64,000 bases of DNA, taken from positions 310,001 to 374,000 of the forward strand of contig NZ_JAIVAR010000003.1 in assembly GCF_020171925.1 (NCBI RefSeq), written 5' to 3'. A program made the position numbers and the translations under genes. Numbering within the stretch: position 1 is the first letter of the stretch; every line of letters begins with the position of its first letter. This DNA comes from Rossellomorea aquimaris (lineage in GTDB: Bacteria; Bacillota; Bacilli; Bacillales; Bacillaceae_B). The notes under the pieces were generated by a model. It saw only the letters and a list, made by a program, of their open reading frames with translations, was not told the DNA's origin and did not search any database. Of this stretch, positions 1-8,440 are shown one piece after another.

Positions 1-69
1 GATTCTCACTTCATTTTTATTGGTGTTGCGCTTGTTTGTATATTGCTTTTTCATTGGTTCACGTCCGTT

Positions 70-942
70 CTATTCGATACTTCTCCATAAATACAGTGAT
101 GCATAGCTTAAATAAGGATGCCACGGCGAGCTGAATTGTTCAAGCTCTTCCTGGGTCGGCTTCCGGTCCATTCCAAATAAGATTTTGATGGCGTTCTGGA
201 TGCCGATGTCGGCAGTCGGGAACAGGTTCGGGCGTCCGAGACCAAATAACAGATAGCTCTGTGCGGTCCATGGTCCGATGCCGCGGATTTTCGTGAGTTC
301 CTTGATGACGGCTTCGTCTGATTCAAGAGCAAGGGAATCCAGGTTCAGCTCTCCACTGGCGACTTTCTCACCGAGTCCTATGACGTACTCCGCTTTTCGT
401 TGTGAAAATTGAAGCTCGCGTAACTCCTCAACGGTCAGTGCTGCCGTTTTTTTGGGTGATGGATAAAACCAGACATTGTCCTTCTGCCAGCCGTATGTCG
501 TGACAAATCGATGCGTCAGCGTGAAGGCAAACTTCAGGTTGAGCTGCTGATGGATGATGCTCTTCACGATGCTTGCAAACGGGTCGAATTCAAGGACGAT
601 CGGCGTTCCGGCATGCTCTTCGAAAATCGGCTTGAGCTCCGTTTTCAGGAAGTGTTCGTGCACGTCGTGAAGGCCTTTATGCCATTGAAAGATCTCTGCG
701 ATCCGGTTGTGTTTCTTCTCAAGATCTTCTTCATTTTCAAATGTAATGGTGAACTCGGGCTCTTCGGTCGTCCCGACTGCCTGCACCTTGATGACTTCTC
801 CGTCTCCGTCCGGCAAATAATAAGGAACCTTCACGCTGCGATCTTCCTTGTCGACTGCATTCAGCGGATCAAGCGACAGCCTGTCCAGCACCCGATCGAA
901 ATTATACGGCCCTTCAATCCTAACATTCCTCGTAGCCATCAT
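70..942 (-). CDS. yfjP: AlkA-type DNA-3-methyladenine glycosylase (YfjP-like)
   Basis: 290-residue base-excision repair enzyme that should remove alkylated purines from DNA. The C-terminal half has the HhH-GPD signature: a helix-hairpin-helix segment IRGIGPWTA followed by FPTADIG, whose Asp is the catalytic residue of the superfamily. Start: the upstream SD GGAGGG abuts the first in-frame ATG, so I chose the ATG six bases later (protein begins MMATRN). B. subtilis YfjP has the same length class and lies in the same neighbourhood, next to pdaA. Which lesion it prefers cannot be read from sequence. Confidence 0.9.
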   Translation of the reverse strand: MMATRNVRIEGPYNFDRVLDRLSLDPLNAVDKEDRSVKVPYYLPDGDGEVIKVQAVGTTEEPEFTITFENEEDLEKKHNRIAEIFQWHKGLHDVHEHFLKTELKPIFEEHAGTPIVLEFDPFASIVKSIIHQQLNLKFAFTLTHRFVTTYGWQKDNVWFYPSPKKTAALTVEELRELQFSQRKAEYVIGLGEKVASGELNLDSLALESDEAVIKELTKIRGIGPWTAQSYLLFGLGRPNLFPTADIGIQNAIKILFGMDRKPTQEELEQFSSPWHPYLSYASLYLWRSIE

Positions 943-1054
943 CCTCATCCCTCCGCGTCAAAACTCGTATGTGTATTATAGCATATGGCAGGTGTAACCC
1001 TTAAACGTTGTGTGAGTCTAATCTGGTAGAATCAGGTAAGAAGGGATGATGGGA

Positions 1055-1495
1055 ATGAAAAAGTGGATGACAACTGGGTTGCTTCTGGCGTTGCTCATCG
1101 GTGGCTGTGATGAGTCGGGGGGCGGATTAGATCATGAAGTAAGCCAGAAAATAGGCGACTATGAGCCGAAAGAGACGGATGTTGTGAACACTCATGGCAA
1201 GGTGGAAAACCTGGAACGATTCAAGGAGTTTTATGAACATGTGAGTAACGGAAAGAAGGATCGTGTCCGCGTTGTCTTCTACACAGATGAAGGGGACCCT
1301 ATCCTGCACGACATCCGTTTCGACGGTAAAGAATTCAAATCGGTCATGGATACAAGAAGAGATAAATTCGGACAAGGGGAAATAAAAGACTTTACTTGCA
1401 GCAACATCAAGTACACGAACGGAGAAATGGCTGACAACGTGTACAGACTTGTGGACTGCGGCAGTGATGATGAAGCCATCATTCTCTGGTACTGA
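1055..1495 (+). CDS. DUF4362-like lipoprotein
   Basis: 146-residue predicted lipoprotein. The signal peptide ends in the lipobox LLIGGC, so the mature protein should start at Cys and be anchored outside the membrane. The segment from DVVNTHGKVENL to the MDTRRDKFG region resembles small Bacillus DUF4362 proteins, whose role is unknown. Several ATGs are available (1046, 1049, 1055); 1055 is best spaced from AAGGG and gives the basic MKKW start of a signal peptide. It is a single gene converging on pdaA, separated by a hairpin. Confidence 0.75.
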   Translation: MKKWMTTGLLLALLIGGCDESGGGLDHEVSQKIGDYEPKETDVVNTHGKVENLERFKEFYEHVSNGKKDRVRVVFYTDEGDPILHDIRFDGKEFKSVMDTRRDKFGQGEIKDFTCSNIKYTNGEMADNVYRLVDCGSDDEAIILWY

Positions 1496-1505
1496 TTAAC
1501 GCACT

Positions 1506-1543
1506 GAGGGACGGTCCTTTAGTCAACTAAAGGACCGTCCCTC
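1506..1543. repeat. Perfect hairpin between convergent genes
   Basis: Seventeen-base perfect arms, GAGGGACGGTCCTTTAG and its complement, around a 4-base loop, filling the gap between two convergent stop codons. A short T-rich tract follows on the plus strand, so it may terminate transcription. The GAGGGACG start links it to the dispersed GAGGGACGTACCTT family found elsewhere in the window. Confidence 0.8.
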
Positions 1544-2317
1544 TTATTTCATTGCTGGGTGCTGGTCGAGGCTTTTGAATGTGTAGCCTCGCTTTTTGAG
1601 GTCGTGGATTGCTTTTTCCAAGGCATCGGCATTATCCTTTGACACGCTGTGGAGCAGGATGATCGCTCCGGGATGGATCTGTGCCATGATGTTATCGTAG
1701 GAGTATTGCCATCCGCGCTGTTCATTGGTTTTCCAGTCGACGAATGCGAGTGACCAGAACACATGCTTATAGCCTTCTTCCTGTGCGACCTTCAAGGTGC
1801 GCTCACTGAACACACCGCGCGGGGGACGAAGGTATTTCATTTCCTTTTGGCCCGTTAGCTCAGCGGTTTTCACTTTCACTTTCTCGAGTTCTTCACGGAT
1901 GCGCTGGTCGCTCGTTGTGGTGAAGTCGGGATGATGCCAGGAGTGATTCCCGACGATATGCCCCTCTTTCACCATCCGTTTGACAAGGTCCTCGGCGCTG
2001 AGAAGATAATGTCCAGTAACGAAGAACGTTGCCGGGACTTTTTCTTTTTTCAGCACATCGAGCACTTTCTCGGTATGACCGTTTTCGTAGCCGTTATCGA
2101 AAGTCAGGTATATGTCTTTTTTATCCGGGGAACCTTTGTAGAAAGCACCGTATTTTTCAAGCAGCGCGTCATGGGCCGCACCGGCTTCAGCAGGGACTTC
2201 ATCCCGGCTTTTCTTGAAGCCCCAGCCGATCGGATTATTGGAAACGGCCTCTGCCTCTGCCGGCAGAAGCAATAAGACCACGGCCGCAATCAACAGGATT
2301 TTCAATAATTTGTTCAT
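1544..2317 (-). CDS. pdaA: Spore-cortex polysaccharide deacetylase PdaA
   Basis: 257-residue NodB-family deacetylase. In B. subtilis, PdaA de-N-acetylates muramic acid so that cortex muramic delta-lactam can form, which germination lytic enzymes recognise. Visible features are a signal peptide (residues 1-25), the metal-binding TFDNGYENGH motif and HSWHHP, which supplies the two His ligands. Start: ATG five bases after AGAAGGAAGG; a longer reading frame starting MRRKVI lacks a better site. The short N-terminal SNNPIGWGF region before the NodB domain is typical of PdaA rather than of chitooligosaccharide deacetylases. It corresponds to yfjS in the conserved yfj-yfk order. Confidence 0.92.
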   Translation of the reverse strand: MNKLLKILLIAAVVLLLLPAEAEAVSNNPIGWGFKKSRDEVPAEAGAAHDALLEKYGAFYKGSPDKKDIYLTFDNGYENGHTEKVLDVLKKEKVPATFFVTGHYLLSAEDLVKRMVKEGHIVGNHSWHHPDFTTTSDQRIREELEKVKVKTAELTGQKEMKYLRPPRGVFSERTLKVAQEEGYKHVFWSLAFVDWKTNEQRGWQYSYDNIMAQIHPGAIILLHSVSKDNADALEKAIHDLKKRGYTFKSLDQHPAMK

Positions 2318-2390
2318 AATAACCTTCCTTCTCATCCGTTTCGTTTAGTTTTTGAGAAGTCGGCATTTTCATGCTTACTAAAAGTATCCA

Positions 2391-2424
2391 AATAAAAAAG
2401 GCTGACTTCATCGCCAGCCTTCCT
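2391..2424 (-). terminator. Intrinsic terminator after the DUF4825-like gene
   Basis: On the minus strand AAGGCTG and CAGCCTT pair around a short loop and run into TTTTTTATT, just after the stop codon of the lipoprotein gene. Confidence 0.85.
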
Positions 2425-2429
2425 CACTT

Positions 2430-2990
2430 TTATTGAAATGCCTGATATTCTTCCGACGCCAATTCCTTGAATTTTGATTCGTTCTTTTCAATGAATTGCT
2501 GCACCGCTTCCCCATCCTTGAGGTCTGGGTAGTCCTTGAATTCATCTTTCAGTTTCTTTTCGATTTGCTCACGATCGACTTTCACTGAAGATTCGTCAAT
2601 GTCGAACTCATACCCTTTTGCATTCGGCACTAAAAGCGTGAGATAAATGGCATTGTAGTAAAAATTCTGTTTATCGATGTTCTTTCCATTGAACCAGAAT
2701 TCGTTCACCTGCTCCTCGGAGATTTGGGAATTCTCTTCGTACCCATAGGAAACCTTGATCCGCTCGCCCGAGAGATCAATCTCTTTCACTGTTTCACCCC
2801 CTGCAAGGCCCTGTACGATTTCATTCACTTTGGAATTATCACCTACATATGTACCGACTTTTTCTTTTAGCGAATCGACATCAACGTTGTCGATTGTTTT
2901 GATTTTTTGCTGATTGGCTGGTTGGGAACAGCCTGTAAGCACCAAGGCAATTGTGATAAGTGATAGTAAGATGGCTTGAATGGTTTTCAA
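2430..2990 (-). CDS. DUF4825-like lipoprotein, TTG start
   Basis: 186-residue predicted lipoprotein with signal peptide and lipobox VLTGC followed by a polar stretch. Start: a TTG codon (position 2990) preceded by GGAGGG at ideal spacing; the open frame extends further upstream but has no site and would destroy the signal peptide. The mature domain begins near KVGTYVGDNSKVNEI, which I associate with the DUF4825 family of unknown function. The C-terminal third is charged and helical, with a predicted E/K-rich coil. It is likely transcribed after the DUF4181-like gene. Confidence 0.75.
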   Translation of the reverse strand: MKTIQAILLSLITIALVLTGCSQPANQQKIKTIDNVDVDSLKEKVGTYVGDNSKVNEIVQGLAGGETVKEIDLSGERIKVSYGYEENSQISEEQVNEFWFNGKNIDKQNFYYNAIYLTLLVPNAKGYEFDIDESSVKVDREQIEKKLKDEFKDYPDLKDGEAVQQFIEKNESKFKELASEEYQAFQ

Positions 2991-3057
2991 CGCCAACCCT
3001 CCATTTCTTAGATAGTTTAATAAATGTACGTTTGATTTTGAGTAAAGTTTCGTTTTC

Positions 3058-3426
3058 TTAGTAATAGAAAAAAACAAAACCAATCCATAAGATAAATGGG
3101 AATAATGATATAAGCGTAAGCACGTATTCCCTTCTTTCCCGTTCAAACTTCCATTCCATGAATGCCCTGAAAGTGAACAGTATGAAGAAAACAAGCGGAA
3201 AGAACGCTTGAGAATCAACACCGTAATACTCTCTGTTAAAAGTAAAAATCAAACCTGAAACAATGATCAAGCCTTCAATCCAACCTTGTATCGGGTGGAC
3301 AGGCTTATAAACCCAACCATCCTTCTTCGGGATGTGGAGTTTCTTTCTGAGCCAACGGTCCAGCCAGATGCTTCCGCCCACAATCAGGATGAACCCGATT
3401 AGAAGGCTAAGGATAAAAAAATTCAT
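3058..3426 (-). CDS. DUF4181-like small membrane protein
   Basis: 122-residue integral membrane protein with about four predicted hydrophobic helices: residues 2-20, and three between roughly 48 and 122. A cytoplasmic loop LRKKLHIPKKDGWVYKPVH resembles the DUF4181 family of Bacillaceae, which has no assigned function. The ATG start lies behind a purine-rich AAAAGGGGGG. It sits between two other small envelope genes on the same strand, suggesting a membrane-associated cluster. Confidence 0.7.
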   Translation of the reverse strand: MNFFILSLLIGFILIVGGSIWLDRWLRKKLHIPKKDGWVYKPVHPIQGWIEGLIIVSGLIFTFNREYYGVDSQAFFPLVFFILFTFRAFMEWKFERERREYVLTLISLFPFILWIGFVFFYY

Positions 3427-3461
3427 TTTGCCCCCCCTTTTACATTATCTATTTACTGACC

Positions 3462-3635
3462 TTAACCACCGCCGGAATCCCGGTGGCTCCCCATTGTGTA
3501 ATTGGAGTCCTCTCCAGGCTTGGCACCGGAATCAATGCCAGGCAGGTGGTTATCGTCATTTCTTCTCTTCCTGCACACATCGATTAGAAAAGCCAAGATT
3601 AAAATCCCTGCTATCATAATCCAAAACCACCACAT
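3462..3635 (-). CDS. Small single-pass membrane protein (57 aa)
   Basis: 57-residue open frame starting MWWFWIMIAGILILAFLIDV, a single hydrophobic helix, followed by the basic CRKRR and a polar, Gly/Ser-rich tail. AAAAAGGGGG lies 8 bases before the ATG, and the gene sits 35 bases upstream of the DUF4181-like gene on the same strand. This helix-then-basic-stop-transfer pattern is common in small Bacillus membrane proteins. I recognise no family; it is easily missed by annotation with a 60-residue cutoff. Confidence 0.65.
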   Translation of the reverse strand: MWWFWIMIAGILILAFLIDVCRKRRNDDNHLPGIDSGAKPGEDSNYTMGSHRDSGGG

Positions 3636-3664
3636 GGCAGTCGTCCCCCTTTTTCAGATCTTGC

Positions 3665-4093
3665 TTAAAACTCTACACAAAACGGATGCATCTCATCATC
3701 CAGACAATACCTGATGCGCTCACGGAAATTTGGGAACGTGACCATTTCAAACGCTTTTTCGATCGGAAAATATCCGACCTCGAGGCTTTCCTCGGATGTT
3801 GTCGGTGTGCCTCCCACAGGCTTAGCCAAAAATAGTGTATTGCAAATGGATTGCTCCACGTTTTGAAAGATCCCGAAGAATTTGGTGATTTCGACTTCAA
3901 TCCCCGATTCTTCCCGCGTCTCACGGATGGCGGCTTCCTTCAAGGATTCGCCTTCCTCCACTTGTCCACCGGGCATTTCCCAGCCCATTCTAGGACCTTT
4001 GATCAAAAGAAGCTCCCCTTTGTCATTAAGGACGATGGTGGCTGCGGACACGATGTGTTTGGGCGGTGTATACATGCCTTGATTTGAACTCAT
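3665..4093 (-). CDS. NUDIX hydrolase
   Basis: 142-residue NUDIX pyrophosphohydrolase. The Nudix box is complete at about residues 42-64, starting GGQVEEGE and ending REESGI, and supplies the metal-binding glutamates. The substrate (nucleotide, oxidised nucleotide or sugar nucleotide) cannot be predicted. Start: ATG behind GGAGGAGAG at 4093; the frame continues upstream for 35 codons without a better site. It is followed on the minus strand by the small membrane-protein genes. Confidence 0.85.
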   Translation of the reverse strand: MSSNQGMYTPPKHIVSAATIVLNDKGELLLIKGPRMGWEMPGGQVEEGESLKEAAIRETREESGIEVEITKFFGIFQNVEQSICNTLFLAKPVGGTPTTSEESLEVGYFPIEKAFEMVTFPNFRERIRYCLDDEMHPFCVEF

Positions 4094-4170
4094 TGGACTC
4101 TCCTCCAAACAACGTTTTACCCTTATTTTACCATAAAATACTTTGTGGTTGGTTCCGATCTCCAAATCAA

Positions 4171-4207
4171 TCAAAAAAACGCCTCGTGTTCTTCGCACGA
4201 GACGTTT
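4171..4207 (-). terminator. Intrinsic terminator of the fumarase gene
   Basis: Reading the minus strand, AAACGTCTCGTG pairs with CACGAGGCGTTT around a 7-base loop and continues into a T tract 14 bases after the fumarase stop codon. Confidence 0.85.
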
Positions 4208-4220
4208 CTTGACTTGTATA

Positions 4221-5777
4221 TTATTTAAAAACCGGCTCCTTGAACTGCGCCAATTTTTCCAATGATGATTTATCTACTTCTTCATGAAGGGAATTGCCGT
4301 GGGAATCCATCGTCACGACCGCGGTGAATCCTTCGACATTCAAATGCCACATCGCTTCAGGGATACCGAATTGCATCAGGTCCACTCCGTCTACCCCTTT
4401 AATGCAATCAGCATAGTACTGCGCCGCTCCTCCGATTGCATTGAGGTAAACACCTCCATGATCCTTGAGTGCAGCAAGCGTCTTAGGACCCATGCCACCT
4501 TTTCCGATGACCGCACGGATGCCGAATCGTTTCATGATATCACCTTGATAAGGCTCCTCGCGGATAGACGTCGTTGGGCCTGCCGCTTTCACGTGCCAGT
4601 TGCCTTCGTCGTCCTTCAGCATGACAGGTCCACAGTGATAGATGATCTGACCGTCCAGGTCAACCGGCGCATCGTTATCACTCAAGTGTTTGTGGATCGC
4701 GTCGCGGCCCGTGTACATGCGACCGTTGATTTGAACAACATCGCCCACTTTCAATTCGCGGATCTGTTCTTCCGTGATAGGAGCCTGAAGCGTCACCATA
4801 TTAGGTGCGTCACCCGAATCAGCGGCTGCCGTTTCCAGTTCTGCCTCGGAACCTTGAGTCAGATCGATCTTTTCGCCTTCCTGATAGAACCACTCAGCGA
4901 TACCTCCATCCGCATCAAGCTTCACGCCAAGACGGCGGAATGCCCAGCAGTTATACGCAACCGAAACGAAGAAACTTGCCGGGATGCGGTTCATCACACC
5001 GACCTTGCATCCAAGAAGCGTCGTTTCGCCACCGAAGCCCATTGTCCCGATTCCAAGCTCATTCGCATTGTCCATCACATATTCTTCAAGCTTGCGAAGA
5101 TCTTCGTTCTGATTCACATCATCCACGGAACGGAAAAGCTGTTCCTTCGCAAGGTCATAACCGGACGAACGGTCTCCCCCGATTCCGACGCCGATAAAGC
5201 CGGCACTGCACCCTTGACCCTGTGCCTGATAGACCGAGTGCATCACGCATTTACGGATTCCGTCGAGGTCACGGCCAGCCCTTCCAAGACCTTCAAGCTC
5301 ACATGGCAAGCTGTACTGGATATTTTTATTTTCACAGCCGCCGCCTTTCAGGATCAGGCGAGCATCCACATAATCCTTTTCCCACTGCTCGAACTTGATG
5401 ACAGGTGTACCAAGGCCAAGGTTGTCCCCTGAGTTAGCACCCGTAAGCGAGTCCACTGAGTTCGGACGAAGCTTTCCATCCTTCGTCGCCTGAACCATTG
5501 CCGCGTAGATCGCTTCCTTGATCTCGAGCTGGTTCACGCCGACCGGAGTTTTTATTTTAAATGTAGGGAGACCCGTATCCTGACAAATCGGAGATACATT
5601 GTCATCCGCCATCTTTACGTTATTCGAAATCGTATCAAGGCTCATCGCCGCCCTCGTCCCCGCATTCTCGCGCTCCTTTGCAGAACGGATCGCACGGCGC
5701 ACATCCTTCGGCAAATTCGTGGACGTTTCCACAATCAAGTCATACATACTCTGCTGCAATGTCTCTTTATTCATCAT
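4221..5777 (-). CDS. fumA: Class I (iron-sulfur) fumarate hydratase
   Basis: 518-residue class I fumarase: interconverts fumarate and L-malate in the TCA cycle, using an oxygen-sensitive [4Fe-4S] cluster. Both parts of the family are fused in one chain: the alpha-type region (SPICQDTGLPTFKI, GGGCENKN, GGDRSSGYDLAK) and the C-terminal beta-type region (SIREEPYQGDIMKRF, KGGMG). Start: tandem ATGs at 5777/5774 behind GGGGAAGGGGAAG; I use the first. B. subtilis relies on the class II enzyme FumC, so a class I enzyme is a difference from that model. It is a single gene with its own terminator. Confidence 0.93.
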   Translation of the reverse strand: MMNKETLQQSMYDLIVETSTNLPKDVRRAIRSAKERENAGTRAAMSLDTISNNVKMADDNVSPICQDTGLPTFKIKTPVGVNQLEIKEAIYAAMVQATKDGKLRPNSVDSLTGANSGDNLGLGTPVIKFEQWEKDYVDARLILKGGGCENKNIQYSLPCELEGLGRAGRDLDGIRKCVMHSVYQAQGQGCSAGFIGVGIGGDRSSGYDLAKEQLFRSVDDVNQNEDLRKLEEYVMDNANELGIGTMGFGGETTLLGCKVGVMNRIPASFFVSVAYNCWAFRRLGVKLDADGGIAEWFYQEGEKIDLTQGSEAELETAAADSGDAPNMVTLQAPITEEQIRELKVGDVVQINGRMYTGRDAIHKHLSDNDAPVDLDGQIIYHCGPVMLKDDEGNWHVKAAGPTTSIREEPYQGDIMKRFGIRAVIGKGGMGPKTLAALKDHGGVYLNAIGGAAQYYADCIKGVDGVDLMQFGIPEAMWHLNVEGFTAVVTMDSHGNSLHEEVDKSSLEKLAQFKEPVFK

Positions 5778-5869
5778 TCTTCCCCTTCCCCTTACCAATC
5801 AAATTGATTAAACGATTCTTATTTTTCACCCATCATTATACTCCTATAAGAATATGATTGAAAGGGATT

Positions 5870-6316
5870 TCATACATGAAATTCCTTTTGGAAATAACAG
5901 GACACTTCATCCTCATGAGTGACCACATACCCATTCTTTTCATAAAATCGGATGGCATCCCCCCACAGCTTGTTTGTCTCAAGAATGGTCCTTTTCGCAC
6001 CAAGCGAGACCGCCCTCTTTTCCAGATGGGTGAGCATCCGTTTACCGAGGCCATGCTTCCTGTACGGCTTCAGCACCGACATCCTAACCACTTGAAAGAT
6101 GTCTTCGGACTCTTTCCTGACCGCCCCCGTGCAGAGCATTCTATCTCTGTCCATCCCTACATAAAATAAATCATCAGCCTGCATGTACTCCTTCCAGATA
6201 TCCTGGATGTCTGGATTCAGACTGTGATCAATGAAACCAAACCGTTCGAGGAAACCTGCGAGGATGACTTCTTTCGCTTCGTGGCACTGTTCTTCTTTGA
6301 TTGCCTGGATTTGCAT
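5870..6316 (-). CDS. GNAT-family N-acetyltransferase
   Basis: 148-residue acetyl-CoA-dependent N-acetyltransferase. Motif A is visible as VRMSVLKPYRKHGLGKRMLTH, where RKHGLGKR is the acetyl-CoA pyrophosphate-binding loop; the C-terminal FYEKNGYVV segment is the usual beta-strand signature. Start: ATG at 6316 behind AAAGGAGAG; the longer frame has no site and crosses low-complexity DNA. The substrate is unknown. It is monocistronic as far as can be seen. Confidence 0.85.
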   Translation of the reverse strand: MQIQAIKEEQCHEAKEVILAGFLERFGFIDHSLNPDIQDIWKEYMQADDLFYVGMDRDRMLCTGAVRKESEDIFQVVRMSVLKPYRKHGLGKRMLTHLEKRAVSLGAKRTILETNKLWGDAIRFYEKNGYVVTHEDEVSCYFQKEFHV

Positions 6317-6477
6317 ATGGATCTCTCCTTTTATATGTGAGCCACTGATATGTATTTGACTAAAATTGAGAATTTCCTTCATGGAACTTTTTATTTTGAC
6401 AGGGTTCATCATTTTCCGGGAAATATTGCGGAGGTGTTGTTGGGGGAGATGTGATGGGAATGGGGATGTTTGGGGTG

Positions 6478-6587
6478 GTGCCAGGCACGATTGGCCGTGA
6501 TTGGAGTGGTTTCTGGCACAATTCACTAAAATAGGTGTCCAATTACGACGGTGCCTGGCTCAAAAACGGGGATTTGAGCCAGGCTCA
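6478..6587. repeat. Small cluster of CCWGG-core palindromes
   Basis: Copies of an 11-base palindrome: GTGCCAGGCAC at 6478-6488, a decayed copy near 6510-6519, GTGCCTGGCTC near 6551-6561 and GAGCCAGGCTC near 6576-6586. The last two are centred 25 bases apart, the pitch seen in the large arrays at 26.5 and 33.0 kb. It lies in a 550-base gene-free gap. Confidence 0.75.
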
Positions 6588-6624
6588 GTCCGACTTAAAC
6601 AAGCATATCTGATGGGAAAAAGTT

Positions 6625-6744
6625 TTATCTGCCATTTTCCGGATTTATCTGCCAAAATTGAATTTTATCTGCCGTTTTCCCGATTTATCTGCCAAAAAAC
6701 ATTTTTATCTGCCGTTTTCCAGATTTATCGACCATTCTTCATAA
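6625..6744. repeat. 20-bp-pitch TTATCTGCC array
   Basis: TTATCTGCC occurs at exactly 20-base steps starting at 6625, 6645, 6665, 6685 and 6705, with a variant TTATCGACC at 6725. The 11-base fillers alternate between a G/T-TTTTCC type and an A-rich type, giving a 40-base super-unit. A CA-rich low-complexity tract follows (6765-6838). No open reading frame with a ribosome site is present. Confidence 0.9.
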
Positions 6745-6866
6745 AACGACAAATTTCGCCTCGTACACGCGCACACATACAAACACACCAACACCCACAC
6801 ACACTACTCAACCACCAACCAACCCAATCGCCAATCCAATAAAAAAAGAGCCCTACACCAGGACTC

Positions 6867-7049
6867 TTACTCACTCTTCTTGAATTGTTCACACTTCAAC
6901 TCTATATCATCGATCATGGAGATGAGGCGATCGATATCTTCTACGTCAGCTTGTTCAGGGTCGATGGAATCTAGTACATCGACAAACAGGTTCAACCGTT
7001 TTTTCAGGTAATCCACCTGTGAATTAGAATCGTTTACTGCTTTGCCCAA
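6867..7049 (-). CDS. SE1561-family small protein (YfjT-like), TTG start
   Basis: 60-residue acidic cytoplasmic protein beginning MGKAVNDSNSQVDYLKKRLN and containing the conserved DSIDPEQADVEDIDRLI core, which I recognise as the SE1561 family of small Staphylococcus/Bacillus proteins of unknown function. Start: TTG at 7049 behind AAAGGAGAG; the longer upstream frame lacks a site. Its place beside yfkAB matches B. subtilis yfjT. It is probably all-helical. Confidence 0.75.
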   Translation of the reverse strand: MGKAVNDSNSQVDYLKKRLNLFVDVLDSIDPEQADVEDIDRLISMIDDIELKCEQFKKSE

Positions 7050-7165
7050 GAGAATCTCTCCTTTCATACCTATCTTATGGTAACCAATAACTTTCGGATT
7101 GACAAGGGGTACTGGGTTTTCAATAATGGGTAAGTGACTTACTAACAAAGGAGTTTTTTTATTAT

Positions 7166-8293
7166 ATGAAATCAACTACTGCTTCCAAGAAAATGTCGAT
7201 TGACCATGATCCTTGGGAGGCTTATCTGGATGTGGAGGAGCATGGCGGCATCACGCTGTCCAACATCGAATTTACAACGACGAGTTTATGCAATATGCGC
7301 TGTGAGCACTGTGCGGTCGGTTATACGCTGACTCCCAAAGATCCTGATACACTCCCGATGGATACTGTATTTGCAAGGCTTGATGAGATTTCGACTCTTC
7401 GTTCCCTTAGTATTACCGGAGGCGAGCCGATGCTTTCAAAGAAATCTGTGGAACATGTTGTGCTTCCGTTACTGAAGTATGCACATGCGAGGGGCGTACA
7501 TACTCAAATTAATTCGAACTTGACGCTGGACCTTGAGCGATACATGATGATTGCCCCTTATCTGGATGTGCTGCATATTTCCCACAACTGGGGGACGACC
7601 GATGAGTTCATCGATGTCGGTTTTGCCAATATGGAGCGAAAGCCGACACGCGAGCAGCGTCAGAAGCTTTTCGACCGTATGATTGAAAACAGCCGCGCTC
7701 TGTCTGAAGCTGGTGTACTTGTTTCGGCAGAAACGATGCTGAATAAGAATACGCTGCCGTATCTTGAAAAAATCCACCGCCAAGTCGTAGATGAAATGAA
7801 ATGCGGCCGCCACGAGATTCATCCAATGTACCCGTCTGATTTCGCCTCAAGCCTCGAAACATTGTCGCTTGATGAGACTAGAGATGCCATTAAGAGCATC
7901 CTAGAGTTCCGCGATGAAGACGTATGGATGCTATTTGGGACGCTTCCGTTTTATCCTTGCAGTTCATCCGAAGAGGATCGGGAGTTATTGAAGCAGCTAT
8001 ATTCAGCGAAAAATGTGAGTGTCCGCAACGATCCGGATGGCCGTTCCCGCCTCAATGTCAATATCTTTACCGGGGATGTCATCGTCACGGACTTCGGGGA
8101 TACGCCAGCGCTAGGGAACATTACGAGTGACTCGCTTCCTGATATTTTTGATAAATGGCAGGAGCAGGAGCTTGCGAAGGAATTGAACTGTCATTGTCCT
8201 GCCGCCCGCTGCCTTGGCCCGAATGTTCTGGTGAAGTCGATGTACTATGGGGATGTTGATTTCACAAAACGTAAAGCACTGATTGAACGGTAA
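7166..8293 (+). CDS. yfkAB: Radical SAM protein YfkAB with C-terminal CxCxxxxC motif
   Basis: 375-residue radical S-adenosylmethionine protein. The cluster motif CNMRCEHC (Cys42, Cys46, Cys49) should bind the [4Fe-4S] cluster that cleaves SAM, and SITGGEP follows as the SAM-binding GGE motif. A second cysteine motif near residue 350, CHCPAARC, is the CxCxxxxC signature that defines the YfkAB group; it may hold an auxiliary cluster. The substrate is unknown. ATG at 7166 follows AAAGGAG by a normal distance. A strong terminator follows, so it is likely monocistronic. Confidence 0.9.
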   Translation: MKSTTASKKMSIDHDPWEAYLDVEEHGGITLSNIEFTTTSLCNMRCEHCAVGYTLTPKDPDTLPMDTVFARLDEISTLRSLSITGGEPMLSKKSVEHVVLPLLKYAHARGVHTQINSNLTLDLERYMMIAPYLDVLHISHNWGTTDEFIDVGFANMERKPTREQRQKLFDRMIENSRALSEAGVLVSAETMLNKNTLPYLEKIHRQVVDEMKCGRHEIHPMYPSDFASSLETLSLDETRDAIKSILEFRDEDVWMLFGTLPFYPCSSSEEDRELLKQLYSAKNVSVRNDPDGRSRLNVNIFTGDVIVTDFGDTPALGNITSDSLPDIFDKWQEQELAKELNCHCPAARCLGPNVLVKSMYYGDVDFTKRKALIER

Positions 8294-8298
8294 CAACC

Positions 8299-8331
8299 TA
8301 TGCCCGGCTTAGCTTAAGCCGGGCATTTTTA
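8299..8331 (+). terminator. Terminator of yfkAB
   Basis: TGCCCGGCTTA and TAAGCCGGGCA form a GC-rich stem with a minimal loop followed by TTTTTAT. Confidence 0.92.
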
Positions 8332-8403
8332 TGGGGGTGGATCGAAAAGGCCATGGCTTCATATCGGGGGGGCGATATGCGCAATCACTGTACATGTCGA
8401 AAC

Positions 8404-8440
8404 AAGAAAAAAACACCCCGGAATGGAAACCCCGAAGTGT
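8404..8440 (-). terminator. Probable terminator of the 59-aa membrane protein gene
   Basis: On the minus strand AACACTTCGGGG is followed by CCGGGGTGTT and a run of Ts. The stem contains wobble pairs, but the placement directly after the stop codon supports it. Confidence 0.6.

Noticed and set aside
2988..3221. N-terminal extension of the DUF4825-like lipoprotein
   Set aside because: It would overlap the DUF4181-like gene and bury the signal peptide; the TTG at 2990 with GGAGGG explains the gene better.
4284..5432. 382-codon open frame on the plus strand
   Set aside because: It is the antisense shadow of the fumarase gene: no ribosome site and no recognisable domain.
6760..6840. CA-rich tract as a gene or telomere-like repeat
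   Set aside because: Irregular low-complexity sequence with no fixed period and no coding signal.
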